DNA of 15,291 bases from assembly GCA_024275555.1 (NCBI GenBank), contig JAJRYW010000530.1, forward strand, positions 1 to 15,291. The letters are read 5' to 3'. Origin of the DNA: Calditrichota bacterium (GTDB taxonomy: Bacteria; Calditrichota; Calditrichia; RBG-13-44-9; J075). The position numbers were made by a program, and so were the translations under genes. The notes under the pieces are model-generated. The model saw nothing but the letters and a program-made list of their open reading frames with translations, did no database searches and was not told the origin of the DNA. Positions 1 to 6,836 of the stretch are shown here, piece by piece (positions within the stretch are counted from its first letter, which is position 1; each line of letters opens with the position of its first letter).

Positions 1-450
1 CTCTTCGTTGATTTCTTCCACAATCCCGGTAAAATCGGCAAAAGGACCGTCGACCACCCGGATCACATCGCCAATCTGGAAGGGCACTTCCACTTTTTCG
101 ACTTCGGTTTCCTGCCGCTCCACTTTGCGGAGCACCAGTTCCACCTCCTCGGGACGCACCACTTCCGGCTTGTTTTTAGGGCCGATAAATCCCAACACCC
201 CGGGGGTTTCCTGAACCAGGTGCGCTGTTTTGGTGTTGTAATTCATTTCGATTAAGATGTAGCCGGGGAAAAACACTTTGTTCTTCAGGCGTTTTTTTCC
301 ATCTTTCATCTCCAGGACCGGCTCGGAGGGCACAATAATACGACCAAAAGCATCTTCCATCTGCTTGGTTTTAATCGCAAATTCCAATTGGGCCTGGACC
401 TTGGTCTCCTGACCGGAGTAAACCCGTAATGTATACCATTTTTTTTCCAC
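1..450 (-). CDS. nusG: Transcription termination/antitermination factor NusG (3' end cut off by window edge)
   Basis: NusG binds RNA polymerase, raises processivity and links it to Rho or the ribosome. 150 codons are visible. The NGN domain begins EKKWYTLRVYSGQE and contains FFPGYILIEM and the TPGVLGFIG segment. The start of the C-terminal KOW domain follows (FQIGDVIRVVDGPFADFTG, about residues 126-144). The family is usually 175-185 aa, so about 25-30 residues lie outside the window. I chose the GTG at 448-450: it has AAGGA six bases upstream and its product matches the family from the first residues. An ATG a few bases upstream is out of frame. The gene follows secE closely (start 24 nt after the secE stop), the standard secE-nusG pair, so the two are probably co-transcribed. 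Confidence 0.96.
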   Translation of the reverse strand, partial: MEKKWYTLRVYSGQETKVQAQLEFAIKTKQMEDAFGRIIVPSEPVLEMKDGKKRLKNKVFFPGYILIEMNYNTKTAHLVQETPGVLGFIGPKNKPEVVRPEEVELVLRKVERQETEVEKVEVPFQIGDVIRVVDGPFADFTGIVEEINEE

Positions 451-473
451 AACATATCCTTATTGCAGTTTGC

Positions 474-659
474 TTAGCTATACAAAAATTCGATAATTGT
501 TGAAACCAGCAAATCCGCCAAATAAATAAACAAGGTAAACAGCGCCGAAATAATAAACACCACCATGGTCGAGTTGATCAGTTCTTCTCGTTCCGGCCAA
601 CTCACTTTTTTCATTTCCACTTCAACGCTTTTCAGAAAATCGCGTGCTTTTTCAAACAT
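474..659 (-). CDS. secE: Preprotein translocase subunit SecE
   Basis: Essential small subunit of the SecYEG translocon in the inner membrane, where it clamps SecY. At 61 aa this is the short, single-helix form. It has an amphipathic N-terminal part with the family motif VEMKKVSWPEREEL (about residues 13-26), then one hydrophobic segment (about residues 31-56). It lies between tRNA-Trp and nusG, as in most bacteria. A moderate purine-rich signal (GCAAAGAGA on the minus strand) precedes the ATG. Identification rests on the KKVSWP motif, the length and the context. Confidence 0.95.
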   Translation of the reverse strand: MFEKARDFLKSVEVEMKKVSWPEREELINSTMVVFIISALFTLFIYLADLLVSTIIEFLYS

Positions 660-700
660 GTTTCATCTCTTTGCAGTTTACATCCTGGTTTAGTTAGTAG

Positions 701-774
701 CAGGCCCGGAGGGAGTCGAACCCCCAACCCCCGGTTTTGGAGACCGGTGCACTAGCCAATTGTGCTACGGGCCT
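701..774 (-). tRNA. tRNA-Trp (anticodon CCA)
   Basis: The minus strand folds as a complete cloverleaf. The 7-bp acceptor is AGGCCCG/CGGGCCT, the anticodon loop is CTCCAAA on a CCGGT/ACCGG stem, and the T-loop is TTCGACT. The discriminator is G and no CCA is encoded. It sits between rpmG and secE, the usual place for the trpT-like gene of this operon. Confidence 0.96.
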
Positions 775-791
775 AACCCAAATAGTCGGCT

Positions 792-941
792 TTAACGAGT
801 TTCTTTGTGCATGGTGTGTTTGTTACACTTCATGCAGAATTTCTTATACTCAACCCGCTGCGGATGCTTTCGCTTATTTTTGGTCGAAGAATAGTTGCGA
901 TTCTTACAGACCGTGCATTCAAGGGTTATCTTATCGCGCAC
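792..941 (-). CDS. rpmG: 50S ribosomal protein L33
   Basis: A 49-residue gene on the minus strand. The product reads (V/M)RDKITLECTVCKNRNYSS and ends KHTMHKETR, the classic L33 sequence. It is a component of the large ribosomal subunit. Two CxxC pairs (C9/C12 and C36/C39) are present, so this is the zinc-binding form of L33 rather than the cysteine-free paralog. The start is GTG at 939-941, chosen because residues from RDKITLEC onward align with the family start. The in-frame stop TGA lies only a few codons upstream. The SD-like signal (CGGGAT) is weak. It lies 35 nt after tuf and 17 nt before tRNA-Trp, as expected for a tuf-rpmG-trpT-secE-nusG transcript. Confidence 0.93.
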   Translation of the reverse strand: MRDKITLECTVCKNRNYSSTKNKRKHPQRVEYKKFCMKCNKHTMHKETR

Positions 942-976
942 TTTTACATCCCGTCATTAATTGTGATCTGTTTGTC

Positions 977-2167
977 TTATTCAATAATTTCCGTTACCAC
1001 ACCGGCGCCGACAGTGCGGCCGCCTTCACGAATCGCGAACCGCAATTCTTTTTCCATGGCGATCGGCTTTTGCAGTTCTACGATCATCTGGGTGTTGTCG
1101 CCGGGCATCACCATTTCCACACCTTCGGCAAGTTGGATAGAGCCGGTTACGTCGGTGGTGCGGAAATAGAATTGAGGACGATAGTTGGTGAAGAAGGGAG
1201 TATGGCGTCCGCCTTCTTCTTTTTTCAGCACGTATACTTCGGCTTTAAATTTGGTGTGCGGGGTGATGGAGCCCGGCTTGGCGCAGACCATACCGCGTTG
1301 CAGTTCATCCTTATCGACGCCGCGCAGCAACAGGCCCACATTGTCGCCCGCCTGGCCTTCATCGAGCAACTTGCGGAACATTTCCACGCCGGTTACCACG
1401 GTTTTGCGGTTGGCGCCCATACCGACGATCTCGATTTCATCGCCGACATGAACAATGCCGCGCTCGATACGGCCGGTTCCCACGGTGCCGCGGCCGGTGA
1501 TGGAGAAGACGTCTTCAATCGGCATCAGGAAGGGCTTGTCAATATCGCGCTTGGGCGTGGGGATGTAGGTGTCAATCGCCTCTACCAACTCATCGATGCA
1601 CTTGTTGGCTTCTTCATCGTCGGGATGGCTCAAAGCATTTAAGGCTGAGCCGCGCACCACCGGAATATCATCACCCGGGTAATCGTAGCTGCTGAGCAGT
1701 TCGCGAACTTCCAGTTCCACCAGGTCTAACAATTCCGGGTCGTCAACCTGATCAACTTTATTCAGGAACACCACGATACTGGGCACGTTTACCTGGCGAG
1801 CCAACAAGATATGCTCGCGGGTTTGGGGCATAGGGCCGTCCGCGGCGCTTACCACCAGGATTGCTCCGTCCATCTGGGCGGCGCCGGTAATCATATTCTT
1901 AATATAGTCGGCGTGGCCCGGGCAGTCTACGTGGGCATAATGACGATTTTCAGATTCGTATTCCACGTGGGCCGTTGCAATGGTAATACCACGCTCGCGC
2001 TCTTCCGGGGCATTGTCAATGCTGTCAAAAGAACGGGCTTCGGCAAACCCTTTCTTAGCCAAACGCTGGGTAATTGCCGCAGTCAACGTAGTTTTACCGT
2101 GGTCAACGTGACCAATCGTACCCACATTAACGTGGGGTTTAGTTCGTTCAAATTTTGCTTTCGCCAT
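977..2167 (-). CDS. tuf: Translation elongation factor Tu
   Basis: EF-Tu is the GTPase that delivers aminoacyl-tRNA to the ribosomal A site. It is full length at 396 aa (family 393-400). The G domain shows GHVDHGKT (19-26), switch I RGITIA (about 59-64), DCPGH (81-85) and NKVD (136-139). The two beta-barrel domains follow, with GRGTVGTGRIERG and the C-terminal FAIREGGRTVGAGVV. The start ATG has a strong GGAGG Shine-Dalgarno. It is preceded by four tRNA genes and followed by rpmG, matching the tufB-type locus. Only one tuf copy is visible here; a second may exist elsewhere. Confidence 0.99.
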   Translation of the reverse strand: MAKAKFERTKPHVNVGTIGHVDHGKTTLTAAITQRLAKKGFAEARSFDSIDNAPEERERGITIATAHVEYESENRHYAHVDCPGHADYIKNMITGAAQMDGAILVVSAADGPMPQTREHILLARQVNVPSIVVFLNKVDQVDDPELLDLVELEVRELLSSYDYPGDDIPVVRGSALNALSHPDDEEANKCIDELVEAIDTYIPTPKRDIDKPFLMPIEDVFSITGRGTVGTGRIERGIVHVGDEIEIVGMGANRKTVVTGVEMFRKLLDEGQAGDNVGLLLRGVDKDELQRGMVCAKPGSITPHTKFKAEVYVLKKEEGGRHTPFFTNYRPQFYFRTTDVTGSIQLAEGVEMVMPGDNTQMIVELQKPIAMEKELRFAIREGGRTVGAGVVTEIIE

Positions 2168-2261
2168 CGGGAATCCTCCAACTAGTTAAAATTTAGAGTA
2201 GCACCTCTTCATTCATAAAAAAATTCTACATATACGGCCGCTATTTTTGCCATAAAAAAAG

Positions 2262-2334
2262 AGCCCACGACCGGGATTGAACCGGTGACCTCATCCTTAC
2301 CAAGGATGTGCTCTACCATCTGAGCTACGTGGGC
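2262..2334 (-). tRNA. tRNA-Thr (anticodon GGT)
   Basis: The 73-nt cloverleaf on the minus strand has acceptor GCCCACG/CGTGGGC, anticodon loop TTGGTAA on an ATCCT/AGGAT stem, and T-loop TTCAATC. The discriminator is U and CCA is not encoded. It is the last of four tRNAs before tuf, equivalent to thrT of E. coli. Confidence 0.96.
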
Positions 2335-2345
2335 TACATAAGATT

Positions 2346-2379
2346 AGGAAGTCTCTCCGCGACACCGGAGAGACTTCCT
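2346..2379 (-). other. Perfect 14-bp hairpin between tRNA-Gly and tRNA-Thr
   Basis: Bases 2346-2359 are exactly complementary to 2366-2379, with a 6-nt loop (2360-2365). No T-run follows on either strand, so it is not a standard intrinsic terminator. Lying inside a polycistronic tRNA transcript, it could guide processing (for example an RNase III-type cut) or be a small mobile palindrome. Its role is inferred. Confidence 0.6.
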
Positions 2380-2384
2380 CACGG

Positions 2385-2457
2385 AGCGGGAGACGAGACT
2401 CGAACTCGCGACCAACAGCTTGGAAGGCTGTGACTCTACCAACTGAGTTACTCCCGC
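2385..2457 (-). tRNA. tRNA-Gly (anticodon TCC)
   Basis: The 73-nt cloverleaf on the minus strand has acceptor GCGGGAG/CTCCCGC, anticodon loop CTTCCAA on a CAGCC/GCTG stem, and T-loop TTCGAGT. The discriminator is U, as usual for tRNA-Gly. CCA is not encoded. It corresponds to glyT of the E. coli thrU-tyrU-glyT-thrT-tufB cluster. Confidence 0.96.
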
Positions 2458-2527
2458 CTGAGTAATGTATATCCCCTGAAACCAACTCCTCGCCCGTAAC
2501 CTAATTATGTAGCCCGAGCTATCCCAG

Positions 2528-2610
2528 TGGGGAGGGGCGGATTCGAACCACCGAAGGCTGCTGCCGACAGATTTACAGTCTGTTGCGTTTGACCGCTTCG
2601 CTACCTCCCC
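2528..2610 (-). tRNA. tRNA-Tyr (anticodon GTA)
   Basis: An 83-nt class II tRNA on the minus strand. The acceptor is GGGGAGG/CCTCCCC, the anticodon loop is CTGTAAA on a CAGA/TCTG stem, a long variable arm (GGCAGCAGCC region) is present, and the T-loop is TTCGAAT. The discriminator is A and CCA is not encoded. The long variable arm and GTA anticodon together identify tyrosine. Confidence 0.96.
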
Positions 2611-2626
2611 GCAGTCGCTTTTTCCG

Positions 2627-2699
2627 AGCTGGCGAAGGGACTTGAACCCATAACCTGCTGATTACAAATCAGCTGCTCTACCAATTGAGCTACGCCAGC
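2627..2699 (-). tRNA. tRNA-Thr (anticodon TGT)
   Basis: The 73-nt cloverleaf on the minus strand has acceptor GCTGGCG/CGCCAGC, anticodon loop TTTGTAA on a CTGAT/ATCAG stem, and T-loop TTCAAGT. The discriminator is U and CCA is not encoded. It is the first tRNA of the cluster, equivalent to thrU. Confidence 0.96.
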
Positions 2700-2710
2700 A
2701 TCAAAAACAG

Positions 2711-2763
2711 CCCCCAAATTTAAGGCACGCTCCCGGGAAATCAACAAAAAAAAAAATTTTTTG
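2711..2763 (-). promoter_or_regulatory. Candidate strong promoter of the tRNA-tuf operon
   Basis: Read on the minus strand: an A6T11 tract (2762-2746) abuts a -35-like TTGTTG (2747-2742). An 18-bp spacer leads to a -10-like TTAAAT (2723-2718), then a G-rich discriminator TTGGGGG (2717-2711). The first tRNA starts about 11 nt further on. The A/T block is placed like an UP element. GC-rich discriminators are typical of stringently controlled stable-RNA promoters. The hexamers match consensus only partly, so this is an inference. Confidence 0.45.
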
Positions 2764-2764
2764 A

Positions 2765-3685
2765 TTAGTGTAATCGAATCCGTGGATCAACCATACTATA
2801 TAAGAGGTCCACCACAAAATTAATTACGATGTACGCCAGGGCAATAATTAAAATTGTCCCCTGAACTAAAGGATAATCCCGGCCGGTAATGGCGGCGATG
2901 AGTAAACTGCCCACCCCCGGGTAAGCAAACACTTTTTCGGTGATAATCACCCCGCCAAATAAAGCGCCTAGTTGCAACCCAACAATGGTGATCACCGGGA
3001 TCATCACGTTCTTGAGGGCATGTCTCCAAATGACCTGGCGACGAGGCAAGCCCTTGGCAAAAGCCGTGCGGATGTAATCCTGGTTCAGCACTTCAATCAT
3101 CGAGGAGCGGATCATCCGGGTGGTAATGGCGGAAAGACCCAGTCCCAGCGTCAGCGAGGGTAAAACCAGGTGCTTCCAACTTCCCAGGCCGGTCACCGGC
3201 AGCCAGTGCAGTTTTACCGCAAAGACTAAAATCAAAAGCGGGCCCAACCAGAATACAGGCATGCTGATCCCCAATATCGAAAACCCCATGGAGAAGTAAT
3301 CCACCGGTTTGTTTTGGTGCAACGCGGCAAAAATACCCAGCGGAAAGGCGATCAACAAAGAAAACAGAACCGCACAAACCGCCAGCAGCCCGGTATTGGG
3401 AAGACGCTGAAAGATCAATTTCGCCACCGGTTGACGCTGATAGATCGACTCCCCCAAATTGCCCTGACTCAATCCGCTCCAAAAATAATAGTACTGCTCA
3501 TAAAGGGGTTTGTCTAAACCTAATTTACTACGCAGCGCAACTATATCGGCCGGGTTGGCGCTCTCTTCCAGGAGCATCTCTACCGGGTCGCCGGGAATAA
3601 GGTGAATGATCAAAAACACCGCCGTCACAACGCCAATAATGACTGGCAAGGTAGTCATCAATCGTCGTTTTAAATAAGTTCGCAT
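2765..3685 (-). CDS. DppB/OppB-family ABC transporter permease
   Basis: Inner-membrane permease subunit of a peptide/nickel-type ABC importer (BPD_transp_1 family). It is full length at 306 aa. The family N-terminus RRLMTTLPVIIGVVTAVFLI carries the first helix. The conserved HLIPGDPVEMLL (28-39) and a periplasmic region with LGLDKPLYEQYYYFWSGL follow. There are about five further helices (about 98-121, 134-158, 173-190, 230-255, 275-297). The EAA-type cytoplasmic loop AFAKGLPRRQVIWRHALKN (208-226) contacts the ATPase, and the end is YSMVDPRIRLH. The usual partners (binding protein, DppC, DppD/F ATPases) are not adjacent: tRNAs lie downstream and a gene-free region upstream. It therefore stands alone, or its partners are elsewhere. 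Substrate cannot be told. Confidence 0.93.
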   Translation of the reverse strand: MRTYLKRRLMTTLPVIIGVVTAVFLIIHLIPGDPVEMLLEESANPADIVALRSKLGLDKPLYEQYYYFWSGLSQGNLGESIYQRQPVAKLIFQRLPNTGLLAVCAVLFSLLIAFPLGIFAALHQNKPVDYFSMGFSILGISMPVFWLGPLLILVFAVKLHWLPVTGLGSWKHLVLPSLTLGLGLSAITTRMIRSSMIEVLNQDYIRTAFAKGLPRRQVIWRHALKNVMIPVITIVGLQLGALFGGVIITEKVFAYPGVGSLLIAAITGRDYPLVQGTILIIALAYIVINFVVDLLYSMVDPRIRLH

Positions 3686-4032
3686 GGCCTGCCTGAGTAT
3701 TGCACCAATGAGCCGGGTGCGCCGGCTTTGTTTTAAAATGGTTAACCGCTAATTTAGCAGCCTGAAGTAGCTATTGCAATTCTCTTCCTATAATTTTATA
3801 CTTATTACTTTCCCGGGGGCAAACTCAGTTTGATGCGGCAAGTAGAACGCGGGAAGATTTTTGGAGAGAAGAGATTTGAAAAAAAAGATCAAAGCCCGGC
3901 GATGCATCGGTGCGCTTAACCACATTGCAGATCGAGAACCGGACATCGCACCTCGGAAATTGTTTTTCTAATTGATCTGCAGACCCGAGTGACTGCAAAT
4001 CCATTTAAAGACTATTTAAATCCGGAGGACCT
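3686..4032. other. Divergent intergenic region between the permease and the cold-shock gene
   Basis: There is no convincing gene in these 347 nt. It must hold the divergent promoters. A TATAAT is present on the plus strand at 3789-3794, without a good -35 at the right distance. A 10-bp palindrome CGATGCATCG lies at 3900-3909. TGCAGATC (3926-3933) is complementary to GATCTGCA (3974-3981), which would close a 40-nt loop in a long cold-shock 5' leader. A 28-codon ORF from ATG 3833 lacks a Shine-Dalgarno and is not called. Confidence 0.4.
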
Positions 4033-4239
4033 ATGCAAAAAGGCGTCATAAAAATGTTTGACCCGCTGAAGGGGTTCGGCTTCATCGTCACCGAAGATGA
4101 CGATGACGTTTATTTTTCTCAGCAGGACGTCCATCCTAAGTCGCGCAACAAAGTAATCCGGGAAGGATTGCAGGTGGGGTTTGACCTGAAGCGGGAGATG
4201 AAGGGAGACCGGGCCGTGAACGTACGGATATTGGATTAA
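4033..4239 (+). CDS. Cold-shock-domain (CspA-like) nucleic-acid-binding protein
   Basis: A 68-aa single cold-shock domain, a five-stranded OB fold that binds single-stranded RNA/DNA. The RNP1-like motif KGFGFIV (about 13-19) is clear. RNP2 is altered: VYFSQQDV (about 26-33) replaces the usual VFVHFS, keeping aromatic and serine residues but with Tyr for the usual central residues. The acidic run EDDDDD precedes it. The start ATG has a strong GGAGG five bases upstream. It ends 3 nt before a uracil-DNA glycosylase start, so the two are very likely co-translated. A role in RNA chaperoning is known for the family. A link to repair is inferred only from this coupling. Confidence 0.9.
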   Translation: MQKGVIKMFDPLKGFGFIVTEDDDDVYFSQQDVHPKSRNKVIREGLQVGFDLKREMKGDRAVNVRILD

Positions 4240-4242
4240 GCG

Positions 4243-4944
4243 GTGACGCCGGCGGAAATTAACCGGGAAGTAATCCGCTGCCGGGCCTGCCCGCGGCTGG
4301 TGGAATGGCGCGAGGACGTGGCTGCTCAAAAAACCCGGCGGTTCCGGGAGTGGAACTACTGGGGCAAGCCGGTACCCGGCTTTGGAGACCCGCGCGCCCA
4401 ACTACTGATTATCGGGTTAGCGCCGGCCGCACATGGGGCCAACCGCACCGGCCGCATGTTTACCGGGGACCGCTCCGGCGACTGGCTCTACCGGGCGCTC
4501 CACAAAGCCGGGTTTGCCAGCCAGGCCGAATCGACAGACCGGCAGGACGGCCTGGAACTTTACAACTGCTATATTACTGCGCTGTGCCGCTGCGCTCCCC
4601 CGGCCAATAAACCTACCCCGGAAGAGCTTCGCAATTGCGCTCCCTTTCTCCGCCGGGAACTGGAATACTTTATCGAACAGTGGCAGAGTGAAAATTTGCC
4701 CGGCGCAATCGTCTGCCTGGGGCAACTGGCGCACAACCACACTCTAAAACGCCTGAAAGAGCTGGGCCTGGGGAACTTTTCGCCCCGCCCCCGCTTTGGC
4801 CATGCGGCCCGCCTGCCCATTAACCGGCATCTTCTGCTGATCGACTCCTACCATCCCAGCCAGCAAAACACCTTTACCGGCCGCCTGACCGAAGAGATGC
4901 TTGACCGGGTATTTATAGCCGCCCGGGACTGGATTGCGCGGTAA
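4243..4944 (+). CDS. Family 5 uracil-DNA glycosylase (UDGb type, 4Fe-4S)
   Basis: It excises uracil and related deaminated bases from DNA, starting base-excision repair. The 233-aa protein has the family 5 motif A GLAPAAHGANRTGRMFTGD (58-76), which lacks the catalytic Asp/Asn of classic UDG. Motif B is HPSQQNTFTGRLT (204-216). Four cysteines fit the iron-sulfur cluster: C13 and C16 (RCRACPRL), C117 in RCAPPANKPT, and C132. The start is GTG at 4243, 3 nt after the cold-shock gene stop. No in-frame ATG lies early enough to keep the C13/C16 pair. Weak GGAT-type signals precede it, so translational coupling is likely. Family assignment is firm; substrate range among family 5 enzymes is broad. Confidence 0.94.
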   Translation: MTPAEINREVIRCRACPRLVEWREDVAAQKTRRFREWNYWGKPVPGFGDPRAQLLIIGLAPAAHGANRTGRMFTGDRSGDWLYRALHKAGFASQAESTDRQDGLELYNCYITALCRCAPPANKPTPEELRNCAPFLRRELEYFIEQWQSENLPGAIVCLGQLAHNHTLKRLKELGLGNFSPRPRFGHAARLPINRHLLLIDSYHPSQQNTFTGRLTEEMLDRVFIAARDWIAR

Positions 4945-5154
4945 ACAGCCGGGCGGCCATTCCCATTTTGGGGAAGATTGTAACTTCCTTCGCTTCTCCA
5001 TACTCAAATAAACATTAATTTATTGTTTGTCGATAAAAAAATGTTAAATTTCGTGCTGGTATTTTGGGGAGGTAGAAAACAGGCTAATTGCTTTTTCAAC
5101 AACCGGAATATCGGGTGAATCTTTGAATGGACACAAGAAAGGGGGAAGAAGCGT

Positions 5155-5508
5155 ATGCCGACGTATGATTATCTGTGCAAGAAATGCGGACACCGCTTTG
5201 AAGCCTTCCAGCGGATCAGCGAAGAGGCGTTGACGGAATGCCCGGAATGCCAGGGCCCCGTAAAGCGGTTAATTTCCGGTGGAAACGGATTGATCTTCAA
5301 AGGATCAGGCTTCTACATTACCGATTACAAAAACGGCAACTCATCGCCCGCAGCCAAAACGGCAGTTCGTCGAAAGACAAAACAGAGTCTGCTAAAAAAG
5401 AGAGTACGAGCAAAGATGTATCCTGAGCAGTTCTCCTGCTCAGGATTTTTTTTAGCTATAAGCCAAAAAGACGATTGCAGAGAATTTTTTGCACCAGCGC
5501 AGGATTAG
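5155..5508 (+). CDS. FmdB-family zinc-ribbon protein, apparent frameshift near 5341-5356
   Basis: The N-terminus MPTYDYLCKKCGHRFEAF, with a four-cysteine ribbon (C8, C11, C29, C32) and then GSGFYITDYKNGN, is the FmdB regulatory/zinc-ribbon family (usually 70-110 aa; function poorly known). As sequenced the frame runs to 117 aa. After about residue 62 it loses family character and reads straight through the intrinsic terminator at 5421-5453. The -1 frame instead gives SQNGSSSKDKTESAKKESTS and stops at TGA 5424-5426, the base pairs that begin the terminator stem. That Ser/Lys-rich tail is typical of the family. The intact gene was therefore probably about 90 codons, 5155-5426, with one base missing or two added. 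The Shine-Dalgarno is GGGGGAAG. The frameshift may be a real mutation or an assembly error. Confidence 0.85.
   Translation: MPTYDYLCKKCGHRFEAFQRISEEALTECPECQGPVKRLISGGNGLIFKGSGFYITDYKNGNSSPAAKTAVRRKTKQSLLKKRVRAKMYPEQFSCSGFFLAISQKDDCREFFAPAQD
5421..5453 (+). terminator. Intrinsic terminator after the zinc-ribbon gene
   Basis: A perfect 10-bp stem TCCTGAGCAG (5421-5430) / CTGCTCAGGA (5436-5445) with a 5-nt loop is followed at once by eight T residues. It is a textbook Rho-independent terminator that separates the FmdB-like gene from icd. Confidence 0.92.
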
Positions 5509-5571
5509 TTTTGGCAAATTCTGTTTCCAATAAATAGAACTGTTCATCGCTTAACTAACAGGAGCTGATTT

Positions 5572-6813
5572 ATGTACAAACACATCCAAGTCCCGGAGTG
5601 GGGAGAGAAAATTACGTACGACGGAAATGAATACCAGATCCCGGATAAACCGATCATACCGTTTATTGAGGGCGACGGCATTGGCCCGGACATTTGGAGA
5701 GCCTCCCAAAAGGTTTTTGACGCCGCGGTGGAAAAAGCCTATGGCGGAAAACGTAAAGTTGCCTGGATGGAAGTGTACGCCGGCGAGAAAGCCAACGATC
5801 TTTATAATGAATGGCTGCCCGAAGAAACCATCGAAGCAATTCGCGAGCATCTCATCTCTATCAAAGGCCCCTTAACCACCCCGGTCGGCGGCGGATTCCG
5901 CAGCCTGAATGTGGCCATCCGGCAAATTCTCAATCTCTACGCCTGCATCCGCCCGGTAAAGTATTATAAAGGCGTGCCCAGCCCGGTAAAACATCCGGAA
6001 AAGATGGATGTGATCATCTTCCGGGAAAACACCGAAGACGTCTACGCCGGTATTGAGTATAAGCACGGCACCAAAGAAGCGGCCCGCCTGATCGAATACC
6101 TGAAAACCGAATTGGGCGCCAGCCTGCGGGAAGACTCCGGTATCGGCATCAAACCGATTAGTGTGACCGGAACCAAGCAATTGGTGCGCAAAGCCCTGGA
6201 ATACGCCATCGCCCATAAGAAAGAAAGCGTCACCCTGATGCACAAAGGCAATATCATGAAATTCACCGAAGGCGCTTTTAAAGATTGGGGCTATGAAGTC
6301 GCCAAAGAAGAGTTTGGGGATTATTTTATTACCGAGGATGACCTGTGGAGCCAGTTTGACGGCAAAGTTCCGGCAGGCAAAATAATCATTAAAGACCGTA
6401 TTGCCGACAACATGCTCCAGCAAGTCTTAACCCGCACCGATGAATATGATATTATCGCCACCCCCAACCTGAACGGCGACTACATCAGCGACGCCTGCGC
6501 CGCACAGGTGGGCGGCCTGGGAATGGCCCCCGGCGCAAATATCGGGGACGTGGTGGGCGTCTTTGAAGCAACCCACGGCACCGCTCCCAAGTACGCCGGG
6601 CAAGACAAAGTCAACCCCTCCTCGGTTATTTTATCGGGCGTGTTTATGTTCCAGTATATGAACTGGGATAAAGCTGCGGACTTGATTGAATCCGGTATCG
6701 ATAAAGCTATCCGGCAAAAGCGGGTTACCTACGACCTGGCTCGCCAGATGGAAGGCAATGTGAAACCGTTGAAAACTTCCGAATATGCACAGGCAATTAT
6801 TGATAATTTTTGA
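5572..6813 (+). CDS. icd: NADP-dependent isocitrate dehydrogenase
   Basis: It oxidises isocitrate to 2-oxoglutarate and CO2 with NADP+ in the TCA cycle (cytosolic homodimer). The 413-aa length equals the E. coli-type enzyme. IPFIEGDGIGPDIW is near the N-terminus. The substrate-binding stretch FRSLNVAIRQ includes Ser111, equivalent to the E. coli phosphorylation serine 113. FRENTEDVYAGIEY and the later DACAAQVGGLGMAPGANIGD follow. Cofactor residues Lys340 and Tyr341 in HGTAPKYAGQDKVNP, plus Arg391 in VTYDLARQM, mark NADP rather than NAD specificity. The start ATG has AGGAG at good spacing. The gene stands alone between a terminator and a long hairpin. No AceK-type kinase is nearby, so regulation by phosphorylation cannot be judged. 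Confidence 0.97.
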   Translation: MYKHIQVPEWGEKITYDGNEYQIPDKPIIPFIEGDGIGPDIWRASQKVFDAAVEKAYGGKRKVAWMEVYAGEKANDLYNEWLPEETIEAIREHLISIKGPLTTPVGGGFRSLNVAIRQILNLYACIRPVKYYKGVPSPVKHPEKMDVIIFRENTEDVYAGIEYKHGTKEAARLIEYLKTELGASLREDSGIGIKPISVTGTKQLVRKALEYAIAHKKESVTLMHKGNIMKFTEGAFKDWGYEVAKEEFGDYFITEDDLWSQFDGKVPAGKIIIKDRIADNMLQQVLTRTDEYDIIATPNLNGDYISDACAAQVGGLGMAPGANIGDVVGVFEATHGTAPKYAGQDKVNPSSVILSGVFMFQYMNWDKAADLIESGIDKAIRQKRVTYDLARQMEGNVKPLKTSEYAQAIIDNF

Positions 6814-6836
6814 TTTGCTTTGTGACAATTAATTTC

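Noticed and set aside
737..1642. 301-codon plus-strand ORF opposite tuf and rpmG
   Set aside because: It lies antisense to EF-Tu and L33 and over the tRNA-Trp gene; the product has no family character and owes its length to tuf codon bias.
2297..2485. 62-codon minus-strand ORF across tRNA-Gly and tRNA-Thr
   Set aside because: Its product is translated tRNA sequence, a common false call.
5321..5345. Programmed -1 frameshift in the FmdB-like gene
   Set aside because: The candidate slippery site begins with C, so P-site re-pairing would be poor, and no clear stimulatory structure lies at the right distance; a plain indel explains the data better.
5872..6423. 183-codon minus-strand ORF opposite icd
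   Set aside because: Shadow of a firmly identified gene; no Shine-Dalgarno and a composition typical of antisense reading.
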